Shown here: positions 37,096-46,701 of the stretch, in pieces
Position numbering within the stretch: position 1 is the stretch's first letter
Layout: the number at the start of each line of letters is the position of its first letter
DNA from: CADEED01 sp963839685
GTDB taxonomy: Bacteria; Pseudomonadota; Gammaproteobacteria; Steroidobacterales; Steroidobacteraceae
Direction of reading: 5' to 3'
NCBI GenBank assembly: GCA_963839685.1
Contig: CAWIVS010000011.1
Coordinates: 868,001-932,000 of the forward strand
Length of the DNA stretch: 64,000 bases
Made by a program: the position numbers and the translations under genes
Notes under the pieces: generated by a model
Seen by the model: only the letters and a program-made list of their open reading frames with translations
What the model was told of the DNA's origin: nothing
The model's database searches: none

Positions 37096-37802
37096 TGGAG
37101 ACGCTCGGCAATTTCCTGTTTCAATATCGGAACGCGCTGTTCCCGTTTACCTGTCTCCTCCTGCTATTGCCGGGTCCGCGCCTGCACGAAGATCCGCTGG
37201 TCGCGGCCGCGATAGGTGCGCTGATTGCGCTGCTTGGCCAAGCCGTGCGGGCACTCACGATCAGCCTCGACTACATCGTGCGCGGAGGTCGTCAGGGCAA
37301 GGTCTATGCAGAAGACCTCGTGGTCTCAGGGCTCTACCATCACTCGCGAAATCCAATGTACGTCGGCAACGTGCTCATTGCGGCCGGCCTTGCCATCGCC
37401 TCGAACTCATGGGCGGCGATCATCGCCACCGTGCCGCTCGTCGTGCTCGCTTACGTGTCGATCGTCGCGGCGGAGGAGAGATACCTTTCCTCGAGGTTCG
37501 GCGCGGCCTTCGCTGCCTATCGCGAGGACGTGCCTCGATGGCTGCCGAGGCTGCGCGGGTTGGGTACGACTTTATCTGGTGCGACGTTTCACTGGCGTCG
37601 GCTCGTCGTCAAAGAATATGGGACACCGGCTGGCTGGATCGCCGTGCTCTGCGGAATCACCTTGTACAACCTGTGGCGGAACGAAATGTGGACGGACCAT
37701 CGCGAAGCTGCCATGAGTATCACCGTCGTGATTGCTGCGACCTTTGCGCTCTGGGCGTTGGCGCGCGTGCTGAAGAAGACACGTTTCCTGCGGGCTGACT
37801 GA
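37092..37802 (+). CDS. Isoprenylcysteine/phospholipid-type integral membrane methyltransferase (ICMT/PEMT family)
   Basis: 236 residues with about five membrane segments. The SAM-site signature is present: VVSGLYHHSRNPMYVGNVLI, then AEERYLSSRFGAAFAAYRED followed by VPRWLPRL. It overlaps the stop of the CmoA-like gene (ATGA), so the two methyltransferases are co-transcribed. The substrate could be a prenyl group, lipid or small thiol. Confidence 0.82.
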   Translation: MMETLGNFLFQYRNALFPFTCLLLLLPGPRLHEDPLVAAAIGALIALLGQAVRALTISLDYIVRGGRQGKVYAEDLVVSGLYHHSRNPMYVGNVLIAAGLAIASNSWAAIIATVPLVVLAYVSIVAAEERYLSSRFGAAFAAYREDVPRWLPRLRGLGTTLSGATFHWRRLVVKEYGTPAGWIAVLCGITLYNLWRNEMWTDHREAAMSITVVIAATFALWALARVLKKTRFLRAD

Positions 37803-37816
37803 CGGGACGCCCGGTC

Positions 37817-39317
37817 CTAACTCTGCCTGGCATTGGCGTCCATGCATGCTCCGACCCATTCGCGCAGCGAGCCGTCTTCGTTGAGGATCGGTGTCGCCCG
37901 GATGATGCAGTGTCGGTACTGCTTGCTCGGCGCGTGCCAGAGACGCGCACCGAATTCATAAGGGCGCGCCTCGAAACAGGCGGATGCCCAGGACGCGCGC
38001 ACCGCGTCGCGGTCGTCCGCGTGAATGGCCTCGAACCAGCCGTGGCCGGCATGCGCGTCCCAGCTCTGACCGGTGTAGTTCTCCCAGGCCGGCTGCAGTG
38101 ATTCGAATGCGCCATCGCCGCGTGCCGTCCACGGAACGTCGGTGAGCAATTGCGTCAGCGTGCGGGAGCGCTCTTCACGCCGCCGGAGATCCTCTTCATG
38201 GCGCTTTCGCTCGATCAGGTCGGCGGCCAATCTCGCGAGAATATCGAACAGCCGAAGGTCGCGCTCCGACGGTTCATGCGTTTCTTTCCAATGCGTGGAA
38301 ATCATTCCCACCAGCTGGCCGCTGCGCGACAGCAGCGGCGTCGACTGGACAGCGAGAATGCCGGTCTCGAGATATCCCGCCAGATCCCGGGTACCAGTCA
38401 GAAAGTCGGTCTGCTCCACATCCGACGCGATCACCTGTTTCAGTGTCCGGTATGCCACGCCGCAGGTGCATTTCGAGTCCGCATTGACCCACGTCCACAG
38501 CTTCGCTGCGGCGGGGCTGAATCCGCGGAAGGCCAGCAGCCGAAGCTCACCGCGAGGTCCGCGGTTGGCGTGATACTCCTGCATGCTCGCGAAGTCCGAG
38601 CGCATGATGAGCTTCGCGGCGTCCACCAGTTTTTCATACAAGCCGTCAAGATCAACTTCATGGGCTATTTCGACGCTCAACGCCTGCAGGCAATGAGTCG
38701 CTGCTAAGTTCTTCGGCGAGTTCTGCCTGCGCGCGCTGACGCTGGATGGCAAAACCCAGCTGCCGGGCAATGGTCAGAGCGACCGACAGCTCTTCACCGG
38801 GGAAGGCGTTCGACTGACGAAAGTACGCCATGAATTTGCCAATCAATGTCCCATCGACGACCAGCGGGATGAAAGCCACGGCATGAATGTCTTCGCCGAG
38901 GATCGCTGCCTTCAGCGTGGCGTCCAGGTCGGCGGTGGCGATGTCCTGAATGGCGATGGGGGTCGCATCCGCATCATTCCTGCTCCACGGAGAATGTCCT
39001 GAGACCGCCGCGCGATATCCAGGAGACAGGCCGTGCCAGGCGACAAATTGCATCGTGCCGCCGCCATCGAATAGCAGTATCGAGGAGCGATCGCAGTTGA
39101 GCGCCGTCTCGATCGCCGTCAGGGCTGCCGCGTAGATAGCCTCTGCGGAGGCTGCACGATGCAACTGCTCACTCAATTCGTAGAGCGCGTCACGCTGCCG
39201 GTTTGCGGTCGCGAGTTCGCTGAGCGGTGCGCCGGTTGTTATCACGCCACTATCGGCGGGCGCGAGGAGTGGCGGAAACCTGACTACGGTGTGAGAAACG
39301 CTCATGAATCCGGGCAC
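37817..39317 (-). pseudogene. GAF-GAF-PAS sensor protein lacking an output domain (frameshifted)
   Basis: First GAF domain about residues 30-195 (ALNCDRSSILLFDGGGTMQF, DIHAVAFIPLVVDGTLIGKF). After a frame change near 38695 comes a second GAF domain (IMRSDFASMQEYHANRGPRG, GILAVQSTPLLSRSGQLVGM) and a PAS domain (FESLQPAWENYTGQSWDAHA, HGWFEAIHADDRDAVRASWA) that ends in EWVGACMDANARQS and a stop. In relatives a histidine kinase follows at this point. None is encoded downstream. Confidence 0.72.
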
Positions 39318-39766
39318 CGTCGGCGACAGACACGCGACTCAGAATGTCATTGCCTTACGGGAACGTCTGTCAGACAAATCTTACCGAGGGCGCGGCTGTT
39401 GCGGCCGCGAAACATGCGCAGCAGTCAAACACGACGGCACCCAGGCATAGCAAAGTACAAACGACTGGGAATCCGGGCGCGCAACGAGACCACCGGAACG
39501 AGACGTCGAATGTCGACGATGTCTGTGGTCCGGGTCGTCATGGTGGTCTATCCGCCCCCGACTCGCCAGCCATCGATTTCGCGAATCATTCGACCAGTAC
39601 CACGGATCGGCCACGCCCCGCGCTACTCCTAAAGAGAGAGCTGATGTTCCCTCCTTGCTGCCATCGGCGTCGACGTCGAATGGGCAATGGGCAATTGCCA
39701 GTTCTCGCGCGACCATATACCCGACAACAAAAAGCACAGGAGACTAACTAGTCAGGAGGCGTCATC
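39318..39766. other. Intergenic region, nothing recognised
   Basis: 449 bp between the divergent sensor gene and DUF3187 copy 2. No frame here resembles a protein family. AGGAGG at about 39754-39759 is the ribosome-binding site of the downstream gene. Confidence 0.4.
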
Positions 39767-40900
39767 ATGTTGTCGGGGAGAATCAAGACATGGAAGTTCG
39801 TGCTGCTGGCGGCGGCGCTGCTGGGAAGCGTGATGTCCCAGGCGCGGGCCGGAGAGGGCCAGTTCTACGGCCTCATGCGTGAACGAGACCTGACGCCCTT
39901 CGGATTCATGCGACTCGACATGCGGCCGGCGCACGCGGTGTCCACAGAGCCCGGCAGCTGGACCGTCGAAACCGATCTCGCGTTCCAGAATACCTGGGCG
40001 CTGAGTCCCGAAGTGGAGAAGTACCTGGTCGGTCTGGAAACGACGGGTCGTCGCGAACTCGGCGCTGCGGAAGTGCAGGCCATCCGCGATTTGCCTGGCG
40101 AGAACTACCTGGTCGATCTCGAGGCCGCGGTCTATGACGTGACGGTGCATTACAAGTTCTCGCAGAACTGGAGTGGCTACCTGGTCGCAAGCGGCGTGTC
40201 ATTCCACGGCGGATTCATGGACAGCACCATCGAGAGCTTCCACGACGCCCTGGGCTTCAGCTCCTTCGGCCGGCCCGCGCTGGCGCGAAATCGCTCGAAC
40301 ACCGTCATGAAGCTGAAGGGCAGTTCGTACGTGAACCTGGACAGCGGTTCCACGGGCGGCTTTCTCGATCCGGTGTTCGGCGCACGTTATTCCTCGCCGC
40401 AGCGGTTGCGCGGCTGGAATTACTCCCTCGAAGGCGCGGTCAAGCTACCGGTCGCCGGGCAGCGCGAATTCCTGTCCACGGGCCGTGTCGATGTCGGCGT
40501 TCAGGCGTCCGCGCAGCACCGCGGCGCGCGCCAGGCTTTCTACATCAATGGCGCGGCCGTGTGGTACGGCGGCGGACAGGCGCCATCACCCACGGAGCGC
40601 CAGATCGTTCCGACGCTGGTGCTCGGTTACGAGCGCGTGCTGACAGCGCGCACCAATCTCAATCTGCAGGGCTATATCAGTCCGAGCCTGTATTCGCATG
40701 CGGAAACCGATTTGCGCGAGTTGCGCGCCACCAAGTACCAGATGACGCTGGGTGTGCGCCATCGCGTGCAGAGTCACGTGTGGACGGTGAGCATCACGGA
40801 GAACCTGCAGAACGTGAACAACACGCCCGACGTCGCGTTTCAGATCGGGTACGCCTGGGTGCCGAGGTTTTCGCGGGCCAGTGTCGAGGATTCGTTCTAA
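39767..40900 (+). CDS. DUF3187-like exported protein, copy 2
   Basis: 377 residues; strong AGGAGG site before the ATG. Signal peptide to SQARA (about residue 28), mature start GEGQFYGLMRERDLTPFGFM. Nearly every block matches copy 1 at 30754: GSWTVETDLAFQNTWALSPE, SGVSFHGGFMDSTIESFHDA, RGARQAFYINGAAVWYGGGQ. The closeness over the full length points to a recent duplication. It converges on the response regulator gene, overlapping it by four bases. Confidence 0.7.
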   Translation: MLSGRIKTWKFVLLAAALLGSVMSQARAGEGQFYGLMRERDLTPFGFMRLDMRPAHAVSTEPGSWTVETDLAFQNTWALSPEVEKYLVGLETTGRRELGAAEVQAIRDLPGENYLVDLEAAVYDVTVHYKFSQNWSGYLVASGVSFHGGFMDSTIESFHDALGFSSFGRPALARNRSNTVMKLKGSSYVNLDSGSTGGFLDPVFGARYSSPQRLRGWNYSLEGAVKLPVAGQREFLSTGRVDVGVQASAQHRGARQAFYINGAAVWYGGGQAPSPTERQIVPTLVLGYERVLTARTNLNLQGYISPSLYSHAETDLRELRATKYQMTLGVRHRVQSHVWTVSITENLQNVNNTPDVAFQIGYAWVPRFSRASVEDSF

Positions 40901-41443
40901 TCGTCGGCATCGGGGGAGGCGCGTTCGGGGCCCGGGCGCTTGGCGAGCTTCCGTCTGCAGCGAACGGCGGTGAATGCCTAACAAGCGCGCGGCCGCCGAT
41001 ATGTTTCCGTCGGTCTCGCGCAGTGCCTGCTGAATGTGCTCCCACTCCAACCGTCCCAGCGGAATCATCGACTCGTTCTCCGCCGGGTTGGCATGCGGCT
41101 CGTCGGCGAGTACCCGCAGGATGGCATCGACGCTGACGGGTTTCAGCAGATAGTCATGTGCGCCGGCTTTGACCGCCTCCACCGCCGTGGCAACACTGGC
41201 GTATCCGGTCATGATGACGATGCGCATCTCGCCGCGAAGCTTCCGGAGAGGCTCGATGAGTCTCAGGCCGGATTCCCTGCCGATCTTCAGGTCGACGAGT
41301 GCGAAATCGAGCTCCTGGTCGCGGGCGATGACGAGCGCCGCGGAGCCGTCGGAGGCGGTCAGGCACTCGATACCGCGTCGTTGCAGCGAGCGCTGCAAGG
41401 TTTGCAGGAACAACGCGTCGTCATCGATGAGCAGGCCTCTCAT
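40897..41443 (-). CDS. regA: RegA/PrrA/ActR-type response regulator
   Basis: Receiver domain with acidic pocket LLIDDDALF, phospho-acceptor Asp51 (LVDLKIGRESG), and TGYAS and LLKPVS switch residues, then the Fis-type helix-turn-helix of the family: LEWEHIQQALRETDGNISAA followed by ARLLGIHRRSLQ. Removing one A from CTGCAGACGGAAG near 40955 restores RKLAKRPGPERASPDADD and a stop at 40897, about 181 residues; as printed the last 15 codons are out of frame. Four-base overlap with the kinase gene. Confidence 0.87.
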
Positions 41444-42672
41444 GCGACCACCATGGGCAGGCGAAACACCACTCTCACGCCTGGGCCATCCGCCGGTGCC
41501 TGCATGGAAAGTTCGCCGCCGAGGCGCTCCACGGTGACGTGCGAGAGCGCGAGCCCGATACCCAGGCCTCCCGGCTTGTTGGTACGAAACAGTTTGCCGG
41601 GAAGTATCGGCATGGCCGCGCCAAACCCGGCACCGTAGTCGCGGATCTCGCCGGTCAGAATGTCACCGGCCCACTCGAGGCGGAGCGAGACCTTGTTATT
41701 GCCCGCCTGCTCGCTCGCGTCGGCGGCATTGTTGAGCAACGCCTGGATCAGGTGACCCACCGAGGCATCGACGTGCGCGTCACCGATCGATCCGAAACGC
41801 TCGAGAGCTACCGACGGGCGCACCAGTTGCCATCGGTCTATGACTTCCTCGAGGTTAACCAGTGCATCATGTTCTTGCGCTGGCGCGGCGAGCGCGCGCA
41901 CGCGATCCCGGCATTGGTCGATCAGGGTGCGCATGGTGCGGAGTTCCTCGCGCGGTAATCCATCGGGGGAAGTGTCGCCGAGGTCATCCAGCATCAAGGT
42001 GAGAGTCGCCAGCGGCGTGTTCAGCTCATGCGCGACGGAGGCAGCGTGCGTAGCGAGCGCGATGATGCCTTCATTGCGAGCGAAGCGCTCACGCAGGGCC
42101 GCGAGCTCACGCTGTCGATCGCGCCACAGGGTGGCGAGCCTCGCGAAGAACACCAGCATGACCCCTGCCGAAACGAGAAAGTTCACCAGCATGCCGGCCT
42201 TGTGCAGGTTGAAGGCATCACCCATCACGCCGTGCACGTGCGGAAGTGGGCTTCCCAGCGACACGCTGAATCCGAAACCGCACAACACACATACCGCGAC
42301 CGCCCAAACCCAACCGGGTGGCAGCGCCAGGATCGCCAGCGCTATCGGCAGCAGGAACAGCGATGCAAAGGGATTCTCGATTCCACCGCTCCACGCGACT
42401 TGCCAGGCGAGCACGGTGATGTCCACGAGAAGATGTACGAACAACTCACGTGTGCTGATGTCCCCGGGACGGGTGGCGCGAATGCTGGCGTACACGTTGA
42501 AGAGTGCGAGCGCGCCGACACCACTCCACAAGGGCAGCGCTTCCAGCGCGATACCCAGCGGACCCGTTACCGTCCAGATGGTGATCGCCTGTCCCAGTAC
42601 GGCAATCCACCGCAGCCGGCATAGCAGGCGCAGAAATCCTCGCGAAGCGACATCGTGCAGTGCGCGGTCCAT
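41440..42672 (-). CDS. regB: RegB/PrrB-type redox-sensing histidine kinase
   Basis: 410 residues, six membrane segments in the first 180 residues, with SGGIENPFASLFLLPIA carrying the GGxxNPF quinone-binding motif. Dimerisation box ATHAASVAHELNTPLATL with phospho-His215, then QCR with Cys254, 39 residues later, equivalent in spacing to the redox-active Cys of Rhodobacter RegB. ATPase boxes LLNNAADAS, DYGAGFG and GGLGIGLALS are intact. Predicted to sense quinone pool or oxygen state and phosphorylate the adjacent RegA. Confidence 0.9.
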   Translation of the reverse strand: MDRALHDVASRGFLRLLCRLRWIAVLGQAITIWTVTGPLGIALEALPLWSGVGALALFNVYASIRATRPGDISTRELFVHLLVDITVLAWQVAWSGGIENPFASLFLLPIALAILALPPGWVWAVAVCVLCGFGFSVSLGSPLPHVHGVMGDAFNLHKAGMLVNFLVSAGVMLVFFARLATLWRDRQRELAALRERFARNEGIIALATHAASVAHELNTPLATLTLMLDDLGDTSPDGLPREELRTMRTLIDQCRDRVRALAAPAQEHDALVNLEEVIDRWQLVRPSVALERFGSIGDAHVDASVGHLIQALLNNAADASEQAGNNKVSLRLEWAGDILTGEIRDYGAGFGAAMPILPGKLFRTNKPGGLGIGLALSHVTVERLGGELSMQAPADGPGVRVVFRLPMVVA

Positions 42673-42814
42673 CAGTGCCCATCCCGTTACTGGCGGCTGA
42701 TTCTCCTACACCGAGGTGAGTGGAGCGATAGTCAGGTGGCCTGCGACAAAATGCCGCATCGGCAGGCGCGAGCCCGGCTCCTAGAATCCGTTGCAGGGAG
42801 CAGGGATTCGCCGG

Positions 42815-45103
42815 ATGAAAACCATAATCGCCATCGCGCTCGCCTTGAGTGCCGCCACATCGGTCGCCGCAGATCTGACTGACACGGCCGAGTCAGAGGG
42901 CAACACGCCAACCCGCGAGCTCGGCACTGTCACTGTCGTGGGCAGGCGGCCAAGCTCATTGCCGACGCAGATACCCACGACCATCGAAGGCATTACCGCC
43001 GCGGAAGTCGCCGAAAAGGTCAACGCTACCGACGCGGAGGATGCTCTCAAGTACTTCCCCAGCCTGCTGGTGCGCAAGCGTTACATTGGTGACTACGACC
43101 ACGCGGTACTGGCCAGTCGTGCATCGGGAACCGGCAACAGCGCGCGCTCACTGGTCTACGCGGACGGCATCCTGCTGTCGAATCTGCTCGGCAACGGCGC
43201 GACGTTCACGCCCCGCTGGGGCCTGGTGACTCCCGCGCAGATCGAGCGGGTGGACGTGCTGTATGGACCTTTTTCGGCCGCGTATCCGGGCAACTCGGTC
43301 GGCGCGGTGGTCGACTACATCACGCGCATGCCGAGCGAACTCGAGATGCATGCCAAGCTGGCGTCGTTCGGCCAGGACTTCGCGGTGTACGGCACCGATG
43401 AACGCTACGACGGCTGGCAGGCCAGTGCTTCGGTTGGCGATCGGCACGGCGCCTTCTCATGGTGGCTCGACTTCAACCGTCTCGACAGCGACGGCCATCC
43501 GATTGGCTTCGCCAACAAGCTGGTGAGCACCGGCGTGCCAGCGACTTCGGGAATGCCGGTCAGCGGCGCAATTGCCGACCGAAATCCGCGCAACCAGGAC
43601 TGGTTGATCCTTGGTGACACAAACCAGATCCATACCCGCCAGGATCATGTGAAAGCCAAGCTGGCGTGGGACGTCACGTCCGATTTTCGCGCGAGTTATA
43701 CCTTCGGCTGGTGGAGCAACGAGGCGAATCGCCAGTCACACAGCTACCTGCTCGATGCGAATGGAAACTCCGTGTTCAGCGGCAACGTGATCGTGGACGG
43801 ACGCCAGTATTCGATCGCGCCGACCGACTTTGCGCCCAGCCGCGGGGACCTCGCGCACATGATGCACGGACTGACGCTCAAGGCACACGCCAGTGACTCG
43901 TTCGATATCGAGCTCGATGCAAGCCTGTACGACTATGCCGACGATCGGGTGCGTTCGCCGCTGGTCGCGTTACCGGATGCGGCCACCGGGGGCATTGGCC
44001 GCATCACGGACATGGACGGCACCGGCTGGGACACGCTGACGTTGCGCGGCACCTGGCGGGCGGCCGACGACCAACACGTCCTGGATTTTGGTGCGCAGCG
44101 CGACGCCTTCAAGTTGCGCACCGAGGTGTCGGATACCACGGACTGGATCGGTGGCCGTCCGGAGGCCCGGTTCACGGCTTTTCGTGGCCAAACTACTCTG
44201 CAGAGCCTGTACCTGCAGGATACCTGGCATTTCTCACCCGACTGGCGGGCGACCCTGGGTGTGCGGGCTGAGCGCTGGAATGCCGATGACGGTTCGATTT
44301 CCAATGCCACGGAAACACTGACGTTCGATAGCCGCGAAGAGACACACATTTCGCCAAAGGCCGCGCTCGCCTATCAATTGACCGAGGATTGGTCGCTCAA
44401 GGCCTCGGTGGGACGCGCGGTGCGCATGCCGACCGTGGCAGAGCTGTACCAGGGGTCGATCTCGGTGAACGTCATCGTCAACAACGATCCGAATCTTGCG
44501 CCGGAGAAGTCCTGGACCGGAGAACTGACCGCAGAACGGGAGCTCGCGGCCGGTTCCTTGCGGGCGACTTTTTTCCACGAAGACACGCGCGATGCCCTGT
44601 ATTCGCAGACCAACGTCACGGTGACGCCGAACGTCACCAACATCCAGAACGTCGACCACATCCGCACCAGCGGCCTGGAACTCGCTTACCAGGCCCATGC
44701 AGTGCTGACTGACCGGCTCGATCTGTCCGCGAGCCTGACTTATGCGCACTCGCGCATCGTCGAAAACGACAATTTCCCCGCGAGCGTCGGCAAATGGCAG
44801 CCACGGGTGCCGGAGTGGCGCGCCAATGCCCTGGCGACCTGGCGTGCGACCGAGCGCTGGTCCATGACCCTCGGCGCGCGCTACAGCGGCACGCAATACA
44901 ACACGCTCGACAATTCCGATTCGAACGGCTTCACCTACACCGGTACCAGCAGCTTCCTGGTTGCGGATTTCCGCACCCGCTTCGAGTTTCGCGAGGGTCT
45001 GGTGGCCTCCCTGGGCATCGACAACCTGAACAATGAAACCTACTGGGCGTTTCACCCCTACACCCAGCGCACCTTGATGGCGGAACTGAGCGCGAATTTC
45101 TAG
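42815..45103 (+). CDS. TonB-dependent outer-membrane receptor
   Basis: 762 residues from ATG 42815; signal peptide to SVAA (residue 20). Plug domain: LGTVTVVGRRPSSL, EDALKYFPSLLVRKRYIGDY, VYADGILLSNLL and RVDVLYGPFSAAYPGNSVGA. The C-terminal barrel ends in the aromatic residue of ELSANF. The plug start resembles copper or siderophore receptors of the VGRRP type. Downstream genes encode metal-binding proteins, so a metal or metallophore substrate is inferred. Divergent from regB. Confidence 0.88.
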   Translation: MKTIIAIALALSAATSVAADLTDTAESEGNTPTRELGTVTVVGRRPSSLPTQIPTTIEGITAAEVAEKVNATDAEDALKYFPSLLVRKRYIGDYDHAVLASRASGTGNSARSLVYADGILLSNLLGNGATFTPRWGLVTPAQIERVDVLYGPFSAAYPGNSVGAVVDYITRMPSELEMHAKLASFGQDFAVYGTDERYDGWQASASVGDRHGAFSWWLDFNRLDSDGHPIGFANKLVSTGVPATSGMPVSGAIADRNPRNQDWLILGDTNQIHTRQDHVKAKLAWDVTSDFRASYTFGWWSNEANRQSHSYLLDANGNSVFSGNVIVDGRQYSIAPTDFAPSRGDLAHMMHGLTLKAHASDSFDIELDASLYDYADDRVRSPLVALPDAATGGIGRITDMDGTGWDTLTLRGTWRAADDQHVLDFGAQRDAFKLRTEVSDTTDWIGGRPEARFTAFRGQTTLQSLYLQDTWHFSPDWRATLGVRAERWNADDGSISNATETLTFDSREETHISPKAALAYQLTEDWSLKASVGRAVRMPTVAELYQGSISVNVIVNNDPNLAPEKSWTGELTAERELAAGSLRATFFHEDTRDALYSQTNVTVTPNVTNIQNVDHIRTSGLELAYQAHAVLTDRLDLSASLTYAHSRIVENDNFPASVGKWQPRVPEWRANALATWRATERWSMTLGARYSGTQYNTLDNSDSNGFTYTGTSSFLVADFRTRFEFREGLVASLGIDNLNNETYWAFHPYTQRTLMAELSANF

Positions 45104-45211
45104 AAAGCCGCACCTTCGCCGGGCACCGAGGGCCGCCGTGCGGCATTGTCTGACGGCCGCTTACGCTTCGGGACTACGCCGTGTCCGGCATGGGCATGGT
45201 GATTTGTCGCC

Positions 45212-45971
45212 ATGGAAGAGCGGCTAAACAGGGTTCTTGGGCTGGCGTGCGCCGGCGTGGTGTCGGCATTGCTGGGTTCCCCGGTCGCTGAAGCGCGGCC
45301 GATCGTTTTCGCGCACAGCACGACGATCATGGCGGAATATCGCGAGGGCGCGCTCTCCGAGGCACAGGTTTTCTATGCCCCGGAGCGCAACCTGTCTTTC
45401 GGCGTTGGCTATCTCGAGCTCGACCCGGCCCATGTGAGCACCCCTCACTCCACCACGTATGCGCGCTTCAACTTCCTCGCGAAGCGCTGGAATCGCGAAG
45501 CCGCGCAGGCAAACATCTTCCTCTGGGGCGGAATTGGCGGCGCCTATGTGGGCGAGAGGTATGTGCAGGCCCCGGCATCGGGCGAACCGCCGTCGGACCA
45601 CGACCATGGAGAACCGCCCGCCGGTGCCGATCTGGTCCGTATTGCGCCCCTGCAGGAATTCTCCTGGAACGCGGGCGGTCAGATCGACTACGAAACCCGG
45701 CGCTTTTATGCGTCGGTGAAGACTGATGCTGCACGAGTCGGCTGCGTTCACACATCGCGCCGACACGATTCAATTCGGTTTTGCGCCCTACACGCACGAT
45801 ATCGATTCGCTCGCGACCTGGTTGGTCGTCTCTGGCCGCAACTATTCCGGGAACATGCACGAGGACACCGAAGTGGCGCTGCTGCTCAGGTTCTTCAAGA
45901 AGGCAACGTGGATCGAGGCAGGGGCGACCACGGACGGCAAGATTCAATTCATGGCGATGTTCAACTTCTGA
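45212..45971 (+). pseudogene. Exported protein with His-rich loop, metal-operon member (frameshifted)
   Basis: Signal-like leader (VLGLACAGVVSALLGSPVAE). The mature part is strand-rich (YREGALSEAQVFYAPERNLS, ANIFLWGGIGGAYVGERYV) with an acidic/His segment PPSDHDHGEPPAG that could bind metal. The frame changes near 45722 (ASVKTD to MLHESAAFTHRADTIQFG) and ends KIQFMAMFNF, an outer-membrane-like terminus. Restored length is about 252 residues. No named family. Confidence 0.55.
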
Positions 45972-45988
45972 GTGGAGATCGGAAAATC

Positions 45989-46320
45989 ATGCGAAGAAAA
46001 ATAGGTATTGCGGCCGCGTGTCTGATGGTGAGCTTCGCCGCGAACGCAACGACCATAGAAATGAAGGTCTACGGGATGGTGTGCGGCTTCTGTGCCCAGG
46101 GCATCGAAAAGACGCTGCGCAAGAATCCCGCGACGCCAGCGTCCTCGTGGATCTCGAACATAAGCTCGTGGTCGTGACCACCAGGGATGGTCAGGACATT
46201 CCCGACACCGAGCTTACCAAGGCAATCGCCGATGCCGGCTATGAAGTGAAGGGCATCACGCGCACGGAGCGCACCCTGGATGACATTCGCGGCGAACTCC
46301 AGAGAATCGCCGCCAAGTGA
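45989..46320 (+). pseudogene. Exported heavy-metal-associated (HMA) domain protein (frameshifted)
   Basis: Signal peptide to AANA (residue 20), then IEMKVYGMVCGFCAQGIEKT, an HMA fold with the CxxC metal site shifted to GMVCGFC. After a one-base break near 46135 comes ASVLVDLEHKLVVVTTRDGQ followed by TELTKAIADAGYEVKGI, the second half of the same domain. Restored length about 110 residues. Like periplasmic MerP or CopZ-type chaperones, it would carry a soft metal ion between receptor and inner-membrane carrier. Confidence 0.75.
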
Positions 46321-46694
46321 ATGCGCACGGCCGCAATGCCGGATTCGTATTCGGCAGCCTGCTCGCGAGCACGGCGACGCTGCTGTGCTGCGTATTCCCG
46401 GCCGTGCTGGTTTCGCTGGGCGCCGGCGCGACGTTGCTGGCGCTCATTTCATCCTTTCCGCAGCTGGTCTGGATCTCTGAGAACAAGGGAATCGTGTTTC
46501 TCGTGGCGGGCTCATTGCTGCTGGTCAGCGGCGCATTCATCTGGCGCGCCCGCTACCTGCCATGTCCCTCGGACCCGGTCGCGGCGCGCCATTGCTCGAC
46601 ACTCCGCCGGCTGAATTCCGCGTTCTATGTCATCGCGCTGGTGGCGTTCGGGACAGGCGCATCCTTCGCCTACCTGCTTCCCAACCTTTCTTAG
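46317..46694 (+). CDS. MerT-like small inner-membrane protein
   Basis: 125 residues, GTG start overlapping the stop of the HMA gene. Three membrane segments; the first carries a vicinal Cys pair (ATLLCCVFPAVLVSLGAGAT), as in mercuric transporter MerT, followed by FPQLVWISENKGIVFLVAGS and a cytoplasmic loop with two more cysteines (YLPCPSDPVAARHCSTLRR). It resembles MerT in layout but is not close enough to assign mercury. Predicted to receive metal from the HMA protein. Confidence 0.65.
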   Translation: MNAHGRNAGFVFGSLLASTATLLCCVFPAVLVSLGAGATLLALISSFPQLVWISENKGIVFLVAGSLLLVSGAFIWRARYLPCPSDPVAARHCSTLRRLNSAFYVIALVAFGTGASFAYLLPNLS

Positions 46695-46701
46695 ATTTTT
46701 C

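Noticed and set aside
42028..42624. Plus-strand open frame opposite the RegB gene
   Set aside because: The minus strand encodes a complete histidine kinase with all catalytic boxes, and the plus-strand product has no recognisable features.
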